DNA from: an uncultured Turicimonas sp.
Lineage (GTDB): Bacteria; Pseudomonadota; Gammaproteobacteria; Burkholderiales; Burkholderiaceae_F
Direction: 5' to 3'
Assembly (NCBI GenBank): GCA_947854175.1
Contig: CANTYJ010000094.1
Coordinates: forward strand, 1-55,262
Length of the DNA: 55,262 nucleotides
The notes under the pieces: model-generated
Seen by the model: only the letters and a program-made list of their open reading frames with translations
The model's database searches: none
What the model was told of the DNA's origin: nothing
Shown: piece after piece, positions 10,227 to 21,235 of the stretch
How positions within the stretch are numbered: position 1 is the stretch's first letter
Layout: each line of letters starts with the position of its first letter
Made by a program: the position numbers and the translations under genes

Positions 10227-10281
10227 TGCATTACTCCAAACATAGATTCCTGGCAGGATGATTTTGTAAGAGCATTACTTG

Positions 10282-10324
10282 AAAATGCACACTCGGAGGA
10301 GGTTATTAAGTGTGCATTTTTCTT
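10282..10324 (+). terminator. Intrinsic terminator after the ypfJ-like gene
   Basis: AAAATGCACACT (10282-10293) pairs perfectly with AGTGTGCATTTT (10309-10320), giving a 12-bp stem and 15-nt loop followed by TCTT. Confidence 0.75.
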
Positions 10325-10417
10325 ATCTTGAATTAAAGACATATTCACATTTGTTCACAAGTTTTGAAGGCAACCTTCTCTTTTTGACCGCTACTCCTGC
10401 CACCGTCAGACAAATCT

Positions 10418-10445
10418 CTTGAAAATTTGTTTGACGTCCCCAAAT
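10418..10445 (+). promoter_or_regulatory. Sigma-32 (heat-shock) type promoter of htpG
   Basis: CTTGAAA (10418-10424) and CCCCAAAT (10438-10445) are separated by 13 bases. This matches the RpoH consensus CTTGAAA-N11-15-CCCCATNT at all seven bases of the -35 element and nearly all of the -10 element. Initiation near 10452 would leave a leader of about 33 nt before htpG, which is a classic RpoH regulon member. Confidence 0.8.
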
Positions 10446-10484
10446 AGGATTCAAACGGAGACATTTATAAAGGAAATTACCGAA

Positions 10485-12386
10485 ATGACTGATCATAATA
10501 AGGAAACAATGGGATTTCAGACCGAAGTCAAGCAAATGCTCCACCTGATGGTTCATTCGCTTTATTCAAACAGAGAAATCTTTCTAAGAGAACTTGTTTC
10601 TAACGCATCCGATGCGATCGATAAACTTAGATTTGAAGCAATTAATAAACCTGAATTGCTAGCCCAGGATCCGCATCCCTCTATTCGTATCGGCGTTGAT
10701 GAAACAGCACAGACAATTACTGTCAGTGATGACGGTATCGGTATGACACGGGAAGAAGCAATTGCCAATCTAGGGACAATTGCAAAGAGCGGTACTAAAG
10801 AATTTTTTGCACATCTTTCTGGCGACCAACAAAAAGATTCTCAATTGATTGGACAGTTTGGCGTTGGTTTCTATTCTTCTTTTATTGTTGCGGATAAAGT
10901 AACAGTTATCACTAGAAAGGCAGGAGATCCCGAAGATTCAGCTACCCTTTGGGAAAGTACCGGTGAAGGAGAGTTCACAGTTGAGAACACTAAACGAGAC
11001 CATTTCGGTACCGATATCATTCTTCATATGAAGAGTGAAGACCGTGATTTAGTCAGCAAGTTTAGACTGCGCAACATTCTTCAGAAATACTCCGACCATA
11101 TTTCCACACCAATCCTGATGGGCAAGGATGAATATAAAGAAGATAAGGTCATTGATACCGGAGAATGGGAAGCTATCAATCAGGGTGCCGCTTTGTGGGC
11201 ACGTCCAAAATCAGAAATTACTGAGGATCAGTATAAAGAGTTCTATCATCACGTAGCTCATGATCCGAATGATCCTTTGACTTGGACTCATAATAAGGTT
11301 GAAGGAAGAAATGAGTACATCCAGCTTTTATACATTCCGGGAACTGCACCGTTTGACCTTTGGGACAGAGATCACGTTCATGGTGTGAAACTTTATGTTA
11401 AACGTGTCTTTATCATGGACGATGCCGCCCAGTTGTTACCACGTTATCTTAGATTTGTTCGCGGAGTAATAGATTCTGAGAATCTGCCTTTAAACGTCAG
11501 CAGAGAAATTCTCCAGCAGTCAAGAGACCTCAAGGTTTTAAAAGACAGTTCTACAAAGCGTGTACTTTCAATGCTCGAAGATCTGGCTGCAAACCGGGCT
11601 GCAGATTACGATAAATTCTGGGCTATGTTCGGTAATTGCCTGAAGGAAGGTATTGGAGAAGATCCTGCAAATAAGGAACGTTTGCAGAAATTGATGAGAT
11701 TCGTCTCTACGGCTTCAGCTGGTCAGGCAACGACGACTCTCGAAGGCTATATCGCCAGAATGAAGAAAGGCCAGAATACTATCTATTACGTTACGGGAGA
11801 TTCACCGGAGGCGGCTGCTAAGAGTCCTTTGCTTGAATTGTTTAAGAAGAAAGATGTTGAAGTGCTTCTCATGGGGGGCCCCATTGATGAGTGGCTCATG
11901 CAGTTTATGACAGAGTTCGAAGGAAAGAGTTTTGTCAATATTGCTAAGGGTGACCTTGATTTGGGAGAACTCTCAGATAAGAATGAAAAAGAGGAAAAAG
12001 AAAAGTTGCAGGTTGAATTTAAGCCGCTTATCGATAAATTCAAGGAGGTTCTCGGTAATTCTGTCCAAGATGTCAGAATGACATTACGTCTGACTGACTC
12101 TCCTGCTTGTATTGTCAGTGACCCCAACGCTTTGAATCCGGCTTTTGTCAGAATGATGAAGATGGCCGGACAGGAAGTACCTGACACAAAACCGATCCTT
12201 GAATTGAATCCGAATAATCCGTTGGTATCGAGACTGGTTGAAAAAGATGCTTTCTCAGCTGATTGGGCTAAACTGCTTCTTGAGCAAGCTCAGCTAATGG
12301 AAGGTGAAACTCTTGAAGATCCCGCCGGTTTCGTTCAAAGAGTCAACACAATGCTTGTTGATTCAATGCATGGGAAAACAAACTAA
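10485..12386 (+). CDS. htpG: Chaperone HtpG (Hsp90)
   Basis: Cytosolic ATP-dependent Hsp90 chaperone, 633 residues (E. coli 624). The N-terminal GHKL ATPase domain shows [17 protein letters not shown] and [11 protein letters not shown]. The middle domain has [18 protein letters not shown], and a C-terminal dimerisation domain follows. The frame is open to a TTG at 10419, but that codon lies inside the -35 element of the heat-shock promoter. ATG 10485 has AAAGGA (10469-10474) at a normal distance and aligns with the family N-terminus ([13 protein letters not shown]), so I start there. It is a single-gene unit, flanked by a sigma-32-like promoter and an intrinsic terminator. Confidence 0.96.
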   Translation: MTDHNKETMGFQTEVKQMLHLMVHSLYSNREIFLRELVSNASDAIDKLRFEAINKPELLAQDPHPSIRIGVDETAQTITVSDDGIGMTREEAIANLGTIAKSGTKEFFAHLSGDQQKDSQLIGQFGVGFYSSFIVADKVTVITRKAGDPEDSATLWESTGEGEFTVENTKRDHFGTDIILHMKSEDRDLVSKFRLRNILQKYSDHISTPILMGKDEYKEDKVIDTGEWEAINQGAALWARPKSEITEDQYKEFYHHVAHDPNDPLTWTHNKVEGRNEYIQLLYIPGTAPFDLWDRDHVHGVKLYVKRVFIMDDAAQLLPRYLRFVRGVIDSENLPLNVSREILQQSRDLKVLKDSSTKRVLSMLEDLAANRAADYDKFWAMFGNCLKEGIGEDPANKERLQKLMRFVSTASAGQATTTLEGYIARMKKGQNTIYYVTGDSPEAAAKSPLLELFKKKDVEVLLMGGPIDEWLMQFMTEFEGKSFVNIAKGDLDLGELSDKNEKEEKEKLQVEFKPLIDKFKEVLGNSVQDVRMTLRLTDSPACIVSDPNALNPAFVRMMKMAGQEVPDTKPILELNPNNPLVSRLVEKDAFSADWAKLLLEQAQLMEGETLEDPAGFVQRVNTMLVDSMHGKTN

Positions 12387-12481
12387 ACTATGTGATTGAA
12401 AGTTTATTCTTAACTCCTTCATTTAACACTATATGAGGTCGTAACCAATTTGGGGGTTAAGAACAATTTCCCAGACAGATT

Positions 12482-12518
12482 AGGCTTCTTTCTTCCTTAG
12501 ATAGAAGCCTTTTTCTTT
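12482..12518 (+). terminator. Intrinsic terminator of htpG
   Basis: AGGCTTCT (12482-12489) pairs with AGAAGCCT (12503-12510) around a 13-nt loop, followed by TTTTCTTT. Confidence 0.75.
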
Positions 12519-13186
12519 GTCTGCGGCTGTTCATGAAAAATCTTTCATGAAATATAAACACTCGCGGAAAAACGAATATCCCAATTCCATCCCTGCCTGC
12601 AATAAGAGTTAAGCGTTGGAATGACTTCAATTACAAGCTGAAACGGTTTGTTATCTATGACCTGTGAAAGGAGAACATGTGGCACAGACCACAAAAAATT
12701 TAATTCATATTTTCCAAAGTTCGGCATGGTTAAAGAAGTAAAAGCAACACAAAAAAGCCGATTAAGAGTTAGAAAACAGTGAACTGGAGTTTTAAAAGAT
12801 ATCTCGGTTTTTCGGGAGTGAAGAAACTACGCCGTCTGTTATTTCTCTGTCATGTGAACAGCTCATACTTGGAACCGACCATCCATTATTGCCGGTGCGT
12901 CTCTGACAGTGAGGATCCCGGCTTCAGCCATGGGAAGCCTTGTTCTTAGACAGTATACAAATAATAAGAACTGGATATTATCTTGAGAAATCAACAGTGC
13001 TTTCGAGGTTTTGTCAGGAGGAGGTTGTTTAGATGGAATCTTCTATGTCAATTGAATGCTGTTATCTGATGGTTATAAAGAATTCGGACTGAAGGATGTT
13101 GAGAAATAAATGCACGAAGTTGGGTACTGAAAGTTTAAATTGGAATTTTTTCGTCTATAGTCTCTCCAAATAATAGGAACATGGTA
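12519..13186. other. Intergenic region, no supported gene; promoter-like pair near its right end
   Basis: About 650 nt without a convincing gene. Short open frames on both strands (about 20-60 codons) lack ribosome sites and recognisable motifs. The segment around 12830-12960 looks somewhat coding-like in composition, so a decayed gene is possible but unproven. TTTAAA (13134-13139) and TATAGT (13156-13161), 16 bases apart, may be the promoter of the following gene. Confidence 0.4.
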
Positions 13187-13945
13187 ATGGCAAAGAAAAA
13201 AGTACGGACACCGGTGGACTTCTCCGAACTTGGAGGTTATAGATATTTGCATTTCGGCTCTGAATGGATTCAAGGGGGAATGCAGATAAATCGGCCTTTC
13301 CGTTTGGCTTTGGAATATCAGCAGTCGATGATGGCGCTGTCTTTGTTTAATCCTCACCCAAAAGAAATTCTACAGTTAGGTCTGGGAGCCGCCGGCTTTG
13401 CAAAATTTACATGGAAATATCTTCCTGAGGCCAAAACGACGGTCGTTGAAATCTCCGAGGACGTCTATCTTGCCTGTAAGATGTGGTTCAAACTGCCCGA
13501 TGAAGATGAACACCTTCAAATTGTTTTTGAAGACTGTAAAAAGTACTTGTCGGAAGGAAACTTTGAACCGGCTGACTGGCTCTTGGTCGACATTTATGAT
13601 GCCGAGGCATGGGGCCCGGTTTACGATGATGTTCCGTTCTACCGCCTTTGCAGAAAGGCATTGAAGGATGGCGGTGTTGCCTCTTTCAATCTTTTCGGCG
13701 GTGAAGACTTTGAAAAAAGTTATAAGGCAATCAGTGAAGCCTTTCATGAACAGGTTCTCATCATGCCTGAAGTTCAGGAAGGTAACCGAATCGTAATTGC
13801 CACCAAAGGTGACAAAAAAACATACACCATTGAAGAATTAAAAGAGAGAGCTGCTGAAATACAAAACCGGTTGAAGGTACCGGCTAAAAAATGGATAAAG
13901 ATGCTGCAGAAAGAAAACAATCTGGATAACGAATTCTGCTTTTAG
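13187..13945 (+). CDS. Spermidine-synthase-fold (SpeE-like) protein
   Basis: A 252-residue class I aminopropyl/methyltransferase-fold protein. It shows the nucleotide-loop glycine motif ILQLGLGAAGFAKF, the acidic end of strand 2 (VVEISEDVY) and LLVDIYDAEAWGP at the position of the catalytic region. Polyamine synthases carry conserved aspartates that I cannot place confidently here, so polyamine synthesis should not be assumed. Many Burkholderiales have such a stand-alone SpeE-like protein of unknown substrate. ATG codons occur at 13181 and 13187. AGGA at 13175-13178 is better spaced for the second, giving MAKKKVRTP. A hairpin at 13971-14003 ends the unit. Confidence 0.7.
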   Translation: MAKKKVRTPVDFSELGGYRYLHFGSEWIQGGMQINRPFRLALEYQQSMMALSLFNPHPKEILQLGLGAAGFAKFTWKYLPEAKTTVVEISEDVYLACKMWFKLPDEDEHLQIVFEDCKKYLSEGNFEPADWLLVDIYDAEAWGPVYDDVPFYRLCRKALKDGGVASFNLFGGEDFEKSYKAISEAFHEQVLIMPEVQEGNRIVIATKGDKKTYTIEELKERAAEIQNRLKVPAKKWIKMLQKENNLDNEFCF

Positions 13946-13970
13946 CTAAAATTTTTATTGCTAAGTCCAA

Positions 13971-14003
13971 AAACTCCTCTAACAAGATGATTTAGAGGAG
14001 TTT
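13971..14003. terminator. Bidirectional terminator between speE-like gene and nth
   Basis: AAACTCCTCTAA (13971-13982) is perfectly complementary to TTAGAGGAGTTT (13992-14003) around a 9-nt loop. The A/T ends supply a short U-tract in either direction between two convergent genes. Confidence 0.65.
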
Positions 14004-14046
14004 ATTGATTCGGTAAAAAAAATAATTAAAGATGAAAATGGGAATA

Positions 14047-14724
14047 TTAGGTCCCGGGTTTCATTTGCCTGACTTTCTTCTTTTCCGGTTTTTCTAAGAC
14101 CTTCTTGTTGTATTCACAAAGGTCTTTGATGGGACATCTCCAGCACTCGGGCATTCGGGCTTTGCAAATATAACGGCCGAGTAAGATGAACCAGTGGTGC
14201 GCTTCTACTCGGTAGGGCAGTGGTGTATAGCGTTCAAGTTTGATTTGCACTTGTTCCGGAGTTTTTCCGGTAGCATATTTGGTGCGGTTTGCAACCCTAA
14301 ACACATGGGTGTCAACAGCAATCCGTGGCTCACCGAAAGCAACATTCATAACGACGCTGGCTGTTTTCTTCCCAACCCCCGGTAATTCCGTAAGTTTGTC
14401 AAAATCTTCCGGAACCTGACTTTGATATTTTTCAATCAGAGTTTTACAAAGTTCCATAACATTCTTGGTTTTTGTACGGAACAGCCCGACGTGCTTAATG
14501 AAATGAAGAAATTTCTCTGGCCCCATTTCCAAAAGGCCCTCAGGAGTGTTAGCGATCGGAAAAATTTGTCTGGTGGCTTCATTAACGCTTTTGTCAGTGG
14601 CCTGGGCTGAAAGAACGACAGCAATAAGAAGTTCGAACGGATTTGAATATTCCAGTTCGCTCTTCGGATGAGGATTGTCAGCTTGAAGAACTTTTAAAAT
14701 CTCAATGCGTTTGGCTTGGTTCAT
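14047..14724 (-). CDS. nth: Endonuclease III (Nth), base-excision DNA glycosylase
   Basis: Bifunctional DNA glycosylase/AP lyase removing oxidised pyrimidines. The 225-residue protein (E. coli 211) has the helix-hairpin-helix [12 protein letters not shown] with catalytic Lys120, catalytic Asp138 (AVDTHVFRV), and a C-terminal 4Fe-4S loop with Cys187, Cys194, Cys197 and Cys203 in the exact C-X6-C-X2-C-X5-C spacing. A short Lys-rich tail follows. The start codon overlaps the end of rsxB by 4 bases, so it is the last gene of the minus-strand operon fdxA-fpr-rsxB-nth. In E. coli nth likewise closes the rsxABCDGE operon. Confidence 0.96.
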   Translation of the reverse strand: MNQAKRIEILKVLQADNPHPKSELEYSNPFELLIAVVLSAQATDKSVNEATRQIFPIANTPEGLLEMGPEKFLHFIKHVGLFRTKTKNVMELCKTLIEKYQSQVPEDFDKLTELPGVGKKTASVVMNVAFGEPRIAVDTHVFRVANRTKYATGKTPEQVQIKLERYTPLPYRVEAHHWFILLGRYICKARMPECWRCPIKDLCEYNKKVLEKPEKKKVRQMKPGT

Positions 14725-15284
14725 TTTTTTCTCTTCATAAGGCTTGCAAGCAGATTCTTCTTAGCCTCCGGGCTTTCTTTTTGACTAAGTTTTTGGTTGG
14801 CTTCACGCTCTTGTTGCTCTATCCTGATTTTGCGCTCGTTGTATCGTTGCCGGGCTTGCAGCTTGTCTGCTTCGGTCCAACCCCGTTTTTCTGTGATCAT
14901 GTCGATACAGTCCATCGGACAGGCTATTTGACAGAGGCAACAGCCGGTACAGTACTCATCGTCCACATAATGCATATGTTTGGGTGAACCGATGATGGCA
15001 TCAGTCGGACAGACCTTAATGCACAGTTTGCAACCAATACATAGTTTCGGATTAATCCGGGCTACCTCGAATGGAACGTGAACCCCACAATCAGAATTCA
15101 AAGGAATGATCTCTTGCCCAAGTAATTTAGCCAGCAGAATGATTCCTTCATCGCCTCCCGGGGGACAACGGTTGATTGCTTCCCCGTCGAGTAGAGCTCT
15201 GGCATATTCCATGCAGCCTTTATAGCCGCATTGATTGCATTGTGTCTGAGGCAGAACTTTGTCGATTTCTTCAGCAGTCAGCAT
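14721..15284 (-). CDS. rsxB: RsxB/RnfB-like ferredoxin, lacking a membrane anchor
   Basis: Iron-sulfur electron carrier of 187 residues. An N-terminal Fe-S domain ([16 protein letters not shown], then RCPPGG) of the RnfB type is followed by two 4Fe-4S ferredoxin motifs, [12 protein letters not shown] and [12 protein letters not shown], and a charged Lys/Gln/Glu-rich tail. Canonical RnfB begins with a transmembrane helix; here the protein starts [15 protein letters not shown] and looks soluble. None of the membrane partners RnfA, C, D, G or E is in the window. The gene lies between fpr (6 bases upstream) and nth (4-base overlap). A role in passing electrons from Fpr/FdxA is an inference from context. 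Confidence 0.88.
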   Translation of the reverse strand: MLTAEEIDKVLPQTQCNQCGYKGCMEYARALLDGEAINRCPPGGDEGIILLAKLLGQEIIPLNSDCGVHVPFEVARINPKLCIGCKLCIKVCPTDAIIGSPKHMHYVDDEYCTGCCLCQIACPMDCIDMITEKRGWTEADKLQARQRYNERKIRIEQQEREANQKLSQKESPEAKKNLLASLMKRKK

Positions 15285-15290
15285 AAAAAA

Positions 15291-16070
15291 CTACCAGAGG
15301 TTTTCTGCGATAAGGTTACCGGGTTGACCTCTCCTCGGAGCCATAAATCCTTTTGTCTTAAGAAGATCTCTGACTTCTTTAACCATTGCCGGATTACCGC
15401 AAAGAAGAATTCTTGAGTTGGTAGGATCCAGTTTTTGCTCAGCGGCTTCTTCCAAGGAACCGGCGCTAATTAGCGCAGGGATTCGGGTAGAAAGGAATTG
15501 AGTCGCCTCACGTGTAACAACCGGAACATAGGCAAATGATCGGCCGTCACTGCCGGCATACTGAGATTCAGTTGCAAATTTTTCAATTGTCTCGGTATAA
15601 CAGAGATCTTCAGAATATCTGACAGAATGGACAAGAACAACGTGCGGCCATTCTTTCCAGGTGTTTTCGTCGCTAAGAATAGAAATAAAAGGTGCTAAGC
15701 CGGTTCCTGATGAAATACACCAAAGTGTTCTTCCTCCCGGAATTCTTTTAGGAAGCATTGAACCCCAGAGTTCTTTTTCAAGATAGACGGATTGTCCCGG
15801 CTCCAAGACTGTAAGAGTTTCAGATACTTTTCCGCCTTGCACTGCAACAACAAGAAATTCAACATACGGATCGGACGGCTTAGAGGACATGGAATAAGGT
15901 CTGGCTTCGTATGACAAACCTTCACCAAAATCTTTTTCGATGCCAAGTCGGACAAATTGTCCGGGAATAAAGTCAAAGCCCTCCGGTTTCTCAAAGCGAA
16001 GAGAAACAAGACCTTCGCGCCAGATGCGTTTCTGTAAAAGACGTACCGCAGTTGCACCTTCAGGAATCAT
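15291..16070 (-). CDS. fpr: Ferredoxin--NADP reductase
   Basis: FAD-dependent oxidoreductase exchanging electrons between NADP(H) and ferredoxin. The 259-residue protein has the FAD-binding RPYSMSS motif, the NADP-binding GTGLAPFISIL and CGNPAMV motifs, and ends with an aromatic residue (ENLW), as bacterial Fpr proteins do. The frame can be extended to an ATG at 16121, but this would overlap fdxA by 49 bases. ATG 16070 lies 2 bases past the fdxA stop and has AAGGA (16083-16079) correctly placed, giving the usual family length. It follows the gene of its probable partner ferredoxin directly. Confidence 0.92.
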   Translation of the reverse strand: MIPEGATAVRLLQKRIWREGLVSLRFEKPEGFDFIPGQFVRLGIEKDFGEGLSYEARPYSMSSKPSDPYVEFLVVAVQGGKVSETLTVLEPGQSVYLEKELWGSMLPKRIPGGRTLWCISSGTGLAPFISILSDENTWKEWPHVVLVHSVRYSEDLCYTETIEKFATESQYAGSDGRSFAYVPVVTREATQFLSTRIPALISAGSLEEAAEQKLDPTNSRILLCGNPAMVKEVRDLLKTKGFMAPRRGQPGNLIAENLW

Positions 16071-16072
16071 TT

Positions 16073-16402
16073 TTAAAGTTCCTTCTTGAGATATTGACGT
16101 TTGACGACAACGTCTCTCCATTCTTCAGCTTCATCCGTATGAGGTTTCATACGGGTAATGGACGGCCAGACTCTGGCTAATTCAGCGTTTAATGCAATGA
16201 ATTCCTGCTGATCTTCTGGAACATCTTCTTCAGCCATAATGGCGTTGGTTGGACATTCCGGAATGCAGACGGCGCAGTCAATGCATTCATCAGGATCGAT
16301 AACGAGGAAATTTGGTCCTTCACGGAAGCAGTCAACCGGACAGACATCTACACAATCAGTATATTTGCAGAGAATGCAGGGTTCTGTGACAACGTGTGCC
16401 AT
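16073..16402 (-). CDS. fdxA: FdxA-type 7Fe-8S ferredoxin
   Basis: A 109-residue ferredoxin of the FdxA family carrying one 3Fe-4S and one 4Fe-4S cluster. The N-terminal pattern [17 protein letters not shown] and the second motif [12 protein letters not shown] are characteristic, and the roughly 50-residue C-terminal extension (ending [11 protein letters not shown]) is typical. It is the first gene of the operon fdxA-fpr-rsxB-nth. The upstream gap 16403-16655 is AT-rich and is shared with the divergent pncB. It contains a small palindrome TCACA-T-TGTGA near 16552, whose meaning is unclear. Confidence 0.93.
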   Translation of the reverse strand: MAHVVTEPCILCKYTDCVDVCPVDCFREGPNFLVIDPDECIDCAVCIPECPTNAIMAEEDVPEDQQEFIALNAELARVWPSITRMKPHTDEAEEWRDVVVKRQYLKKEL

Positions 16403-16655
16403 GGTTAATGAGTCTCCAATAGTTATTGGTTATTGATTAGATTAAACGGTTAATTTTAAAGCTTTGAGTAGTTAGTGAGACTTTTGATGCTAAGAAATAA
16501 AAATAAAAAGTAATCGGATCTTTCTGATTTAACGAAAAACTCAAAATAATTCACATTGTGAGAAATTTTGTCCTTTTAATGACAAACGTATCTTATTTCT
16601 CTTTTATAGTGGCAATAACGCTAAAATCGTGCGCGCTATTACGCTTTGAAAATAA

Positions 16656-17849
16656 ATGATTATTGAATCTCTACTTGATACGGATTTGTATAAATTCACG
16701 ATGATGCAATGTGTGTTGCATCAGTTCCCGGGTGCCCGCGTGGAATATAAATTCCGTTGCCGCAATGAAGGAACAAACCTTCAGGCTGTGCTTCCTGAAA
16801 TAAATGAGGAAATAGAACACTTATGTTCCCTTAGGTTTGAACCTGAGGAGTTGGAATATCTGTCCAAACTCCGGTTTATTAAAAGCGATTTCGTCGATTT
16901 CCTTGAATTGTTTAAACTAAATAATTCAAGAATTAAAGCAGTCCCTCTGGAAGGAAGCAAGACCGACATAGAAATTAGAATCAAAGGTCCCTGGCTTCAC
17001 ACAATTATGTTTGAGATTCCCGTGTTGGCGATAGTCGGAGAGTGTTATTACAACAAGTTTTATCCCCAGCCGGATCTTGATGAAGGACGTAGACGCTTAG
17101 AAAATAAAATCAAATTAATCAAAGAACTTCCGGGAGGAGCACCGGGCCTCGGAATCTCTGAATACGGAACCAGAAGAAGATTTTCCAAAGCTTGGCAGCT
17201 CGAAGTGATTCGTACTTTGAAAGAAAAACTCAGGAAACGTTTTACAGGAACCAGTAACGTGTACTTTGCCATGACTGAGGGATTAACTCCTTTGGGAACA
17301 ATGGCGCACGAATATCTTCAGGCTTGTCAGGCACTTGGGCCGAGATTAAGAGACTCACAAACCTTTGCTTTTGAAATGTGGGCAAAAGAGTATCGGGGAG
17401 ATCTGGGCATTGCTTTATCTGATGTATTCGGAATGAAAGCATTCTTAACTGACTTCGATATGTATTTCTGCAAACTTTTCGACGGTGCCAGACATGATTC
17501 CGGTGACCCTTATTTATGGGGTGAAAAAATTATCGAGCACTACCGGCGAAACCGTTGTGATCCGCGTACAAAAAGTTTGATCTTCTCAGATATGCTTGAT
17601 GTTCCGAAGGTTATTAGCCTGTACAATAGATTCCACGATCGAATTAACCTGGGTTTTGGTATCGGCACAAATCTTGTCAATGACTTGGGTTATCCGGCTC
17701 TTCAAAACGTTATTAAGCTAGTGCGCTGCAACGGCCAGCCGGTCGCAAAACTTTCAGACTCACCGAGCAAGAGCATGTGTGAGGACGAGTCTTACTTAAA
17801 ATATTTAAGAGAAGTTTTTGGTATCGAAAATACTGAAGACAAAGCATAA
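16656..17849 (+). CDS. pncB: Nicotinate phosphoribosyltransferase
   Basis: ATP-dependent enzyme joining nicotinate and PRPP to form nicotinate mononucleotide in NAD salvage. The 397 residues match E. coli PncB (400). The N-terminus [13 protein letters not shown], the substrate-binding [10 protein letters not shown] and [10 protein letters not shown] with the phosphorylatable His218 are all present, as is the PRPP-site region [16 protein letters not shown] 16656 begins the conserved N-terminus directly. The likely promoter includes TATAGT at 16605-16610. It is followed by a 25-base gap and an ion antiporter gene, possibly in the same transcript. Confidence 0.95.
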   Translation: MIIESLLDTDLYKFTMMQCVLHQFPGARVEYKFRCRNEGTNLQAVLPEINEEIEHLCSLRFEPEELEYLSKLRFIKSDFVDFLELFKLNNSRIKAVPLEGSKTDIEIRIKGPWLHTIMFEIPVLAIVGECYYNKFYPQPDLDEGRRRLENKIKLIKELPGGAPGLGISEYGTRRRFSKAWQLEVIRTLKEKLRKRFTGTSNVYFAMTEGLTPLGTMAHEYLQACQALGPRLRDSQTFAFEMWAKEYRGDLGIALSDVFGMKAFLTDFDMYFCKLFDGARHDSGDPYLWGEKIIEHYRRNRCDPRTKSLIFSDMLDVPKVISLYNRFHDRINLGFGIGTNLVNDLGYPALQNVIKLVRCNGQPVAKLSDSPSKSMCEDESYLKYLREVFGIENTEDKA

Positions 17850-17874
17850 TTAATTTTAAAAATAAGGTAGTTAG

Positions 17875-19293
17875 ATGAATAACTCGACATTAAAAACATG
17901 CTTCGCCTTGGGGGCGGCAGCTTTGATGCCTGTGAATGCTTATGCGGCACTCCCGGGTGCAGAGCTTTCTTTGTGGTGGGCAGTTCCTTTTGCCGGCATC
18001 TTATTAAGTATTGCCCTCGGACCATTGCTTTTTGCGCATTTTTGGCATCGCAATTACGGCAAGATTGCTCTTATGTGGGCACTTCTTTGCGCCATTCCTC
18101 TCTACGTCTTCTTTGACTCCACAACCAGTACCCAGGCAATCGCTCACGCCTTAATCGGAGATTACATCCCCTTTATTATTTTCGTGGGTTCCTTGTACAT
18201 CGTCGCCGGCGGTATTCATCTGAGAGGTTCCTTTGTCGGTAAACCGGGATTAAATACATTCTTTTTGTTCATCGGTGCCATTCTTGCTAATTTGATGGGT
18301 ACAACAGGGGCCGCCATGCTTCTTATCCGCCCGTTGATTGAAGCAAATAAGAAACGTAAGTATCAGATGCATACTTATATTTTCTTTATTTTTATTGTCG
18401 CAAATATCGCAGGCTCTCTGACTCCTTTAGGCGATCCTCCTTTATTCCTCGGCTTCCTCCGTGGTGTAACTTTCTTCTGGACCGCTGAACATCTTTGGGA
18501 AGTGACGGGAATTGCAGTCGGCTTGCTTCTTCTGGTTTACTTTATTCTTGACAATTTGCTGTTCCGTAAAGAGTTGAAAAACAATCCTTCAGTTGCTGAA
18601 GTCAAAGAAAAAGTCCCGTTCGGTGTAGAAGGTGCCATTAACTTTGTCTTGTTAGCCGGTATCATCGGTGCCGTGCTCCTCTCCGGTTTCTGGAAGACCG
18701 GGGTCGAATACCACATTCTTGGCGTTCACTACGCACTTGAATCCGTCGTCCGTGACTGTATTTTCATCACGGCTGCCGTTCTGTCATTACTCCTGACAAG
18801 AAAAGAATACAGAGAAGCCAACCAGTTTAGCTGGGAACCGATTTTAGAAGTCGGTAAACTCTTCTTCGGTATCTTCGTGACCATTGTTCCCGTTCTCGAA
18901 ATGTTAAGAGCCGGTCACAGCGGTGCTTTTGCTCCTGTCGTTTCCCTTGTTACTGGTGCCGACGGACAACCTGTCAACGCAGCTTACTTCTGGTTAACGG
19001 GTATGCTCTCCAGCTTCCTTGATAATGCTCCTACTTATCTGGCCTTCTTTAACTTGGCCGGTGGCGATCCTCAATTGCTGATGGGTGCCGAAGCCCACAC
19101 CCTGATGGCTATCTCCATGGGTGCTGTATTCATGGGTGCAATGACTTACATCGGAAATGCTCCGAACTTCATGGTGGTATCCATTGTTCAGAACCGTGGT
19201 ATTAAGATGCCGACTTTCTTCGGTTACATGATTTGGTCATATGGAATTCTCATTCCTGTATTCCTCATGCTAACCGTTTTGTTCCTTATGTAA
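17875..19293 (+). CDS. Sodium:proton antiporter / CitMHS-like permease
   Basis: Polytopic inner-membrane protein of 472 residues with about 11-12 hydrophobic segments. The first, MNNSTLKTCFALGAAALM to AYA, may be a cleavable signal. Conserved intramembrane stretches include ANLMGTTGAAMLLIRPLIE, GSLTPLGDPPLFLGF and SSFLDNAPTYLAFFN, characteristic of the NhaD/CitMHS ion-transporter superfamily, where Asn/Asp/Gly-rich discontinuous helices bind ions. This subgroup is usually annotated as a sodium:proton antiporter, but the substrate is not proven. AAGG precedes ATG 17875. It follows pncB and ends at a strong terminator (19357-19383). Confidence 0.82.
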   Translation: MNNSTLKTCFALGAAALMPVNAYAALPGAELSLWWAVPFAGILLSIALGPLLFAHFWHRNYGKIALMWALLCAIPLYVFFDSTTSTQAIAHALIGDYIPFIIFVGSLYIVAGGIHLRGSFVGKPGLNTFFLFIGAILANLMGTTGAAMLLIRPLIEANKKRKYQMHTYIFFIFIVANIAGSLTPLGDPPLFLGFLRGVTFFWTAEHLWEVTGIAVGLLLLVYFILDNLLFRKELKNNPSVAEVKEKVPFGVEGAINFVLLAGIIGAVLLSGFWKTGVEYHILGVHYALESVVRDCIFITAAVLSLLLTRKEYREANQFSWEPILEVGKLFFGIFVTIVPVLEMLRAGHSGAFAPVVSLVTGADGQPVNAAYFWLTGMLSSFLDNAPTYLAFFNLAGGDPQLLMGAEAHTLMAISMGAVFMGAMTYIGNAPNFMVVSIVQNRGIKMPTFFGYMIWSYGILIPVFLMLTVLFLM

Positions 19294-19356
19294 TTGAAGA
19301 TCGTTTAAGGACAAACAGTCAAAAGTTTTCAATCTAAAAACTTGACAGTCAGACCC

Positions 19357-19383
19357 AAAAGCCCGGAGCCCCCGGGCTTTTTT
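19357..19383 (+). terminator. Intrinsic terminator after the antiporter gene
   Basis: AAAAGCCCGG (19357-19366) pairs with CCGGGCTTTT (19372-19381) around a 5-nt loop and runs into a T-tract to 19383. Confidence 0.85.
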
Positions 19384-19484
19384 GACGAAACTAGATTCAC
19401 AAAAGCTTTTATATACCGTCGTTAAAGACAAGAGAAACCGGGCTCTCGACTAAAGCGGGCAATCTTTGTTGTAATAATTTTTGG

Positions 19485-19530
19485 AAAACACCATGGCTGT
19501 GTTTTAAATCACATTGGAGCCCGTTATAAT
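19485..19530 (+). promoter_or_regulatory. pyrG promoter region with an overlapping hairpin
   Basis: A perfect TATAAT lies at 19525-19530, with a weak TTTTAA -35 candidate (19502-19507) 17 bases upstream. AAAACAC (19485-19491) and GTGTTTT (19499-19505) form a 7-bp inverted repeat overlapping that -35 element; it may be a regulator site. The rest of 19384-19588 shows only a T-rich tract before the start codon. Confidence 0.45.
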
Positions 19531-19546
19531 GATCGGTAATTTTTGA

Positions 19547-21229
<1,683 letters not shown>

Positions 21230-21235
21230 TTTTTA

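Noticed and set aside
10419-10484. Longer HtpG from TTG 10419
   Set aside because: The codon lies in the -35 box of the heat-shock promoter, upstream of the transcript.
12545-12960. Short open frames on both strands in the htpG downstream gap
   Set aside because: All below about 60 codons without ribosome sites or motifs; at best a decayed gene.
16070-16121. Longer Fpr starting at ATG 16121
   Set aside because: Would overlap fdxA by 49 bases; ATG 16070 has a proper ribosome site and gives the family length.
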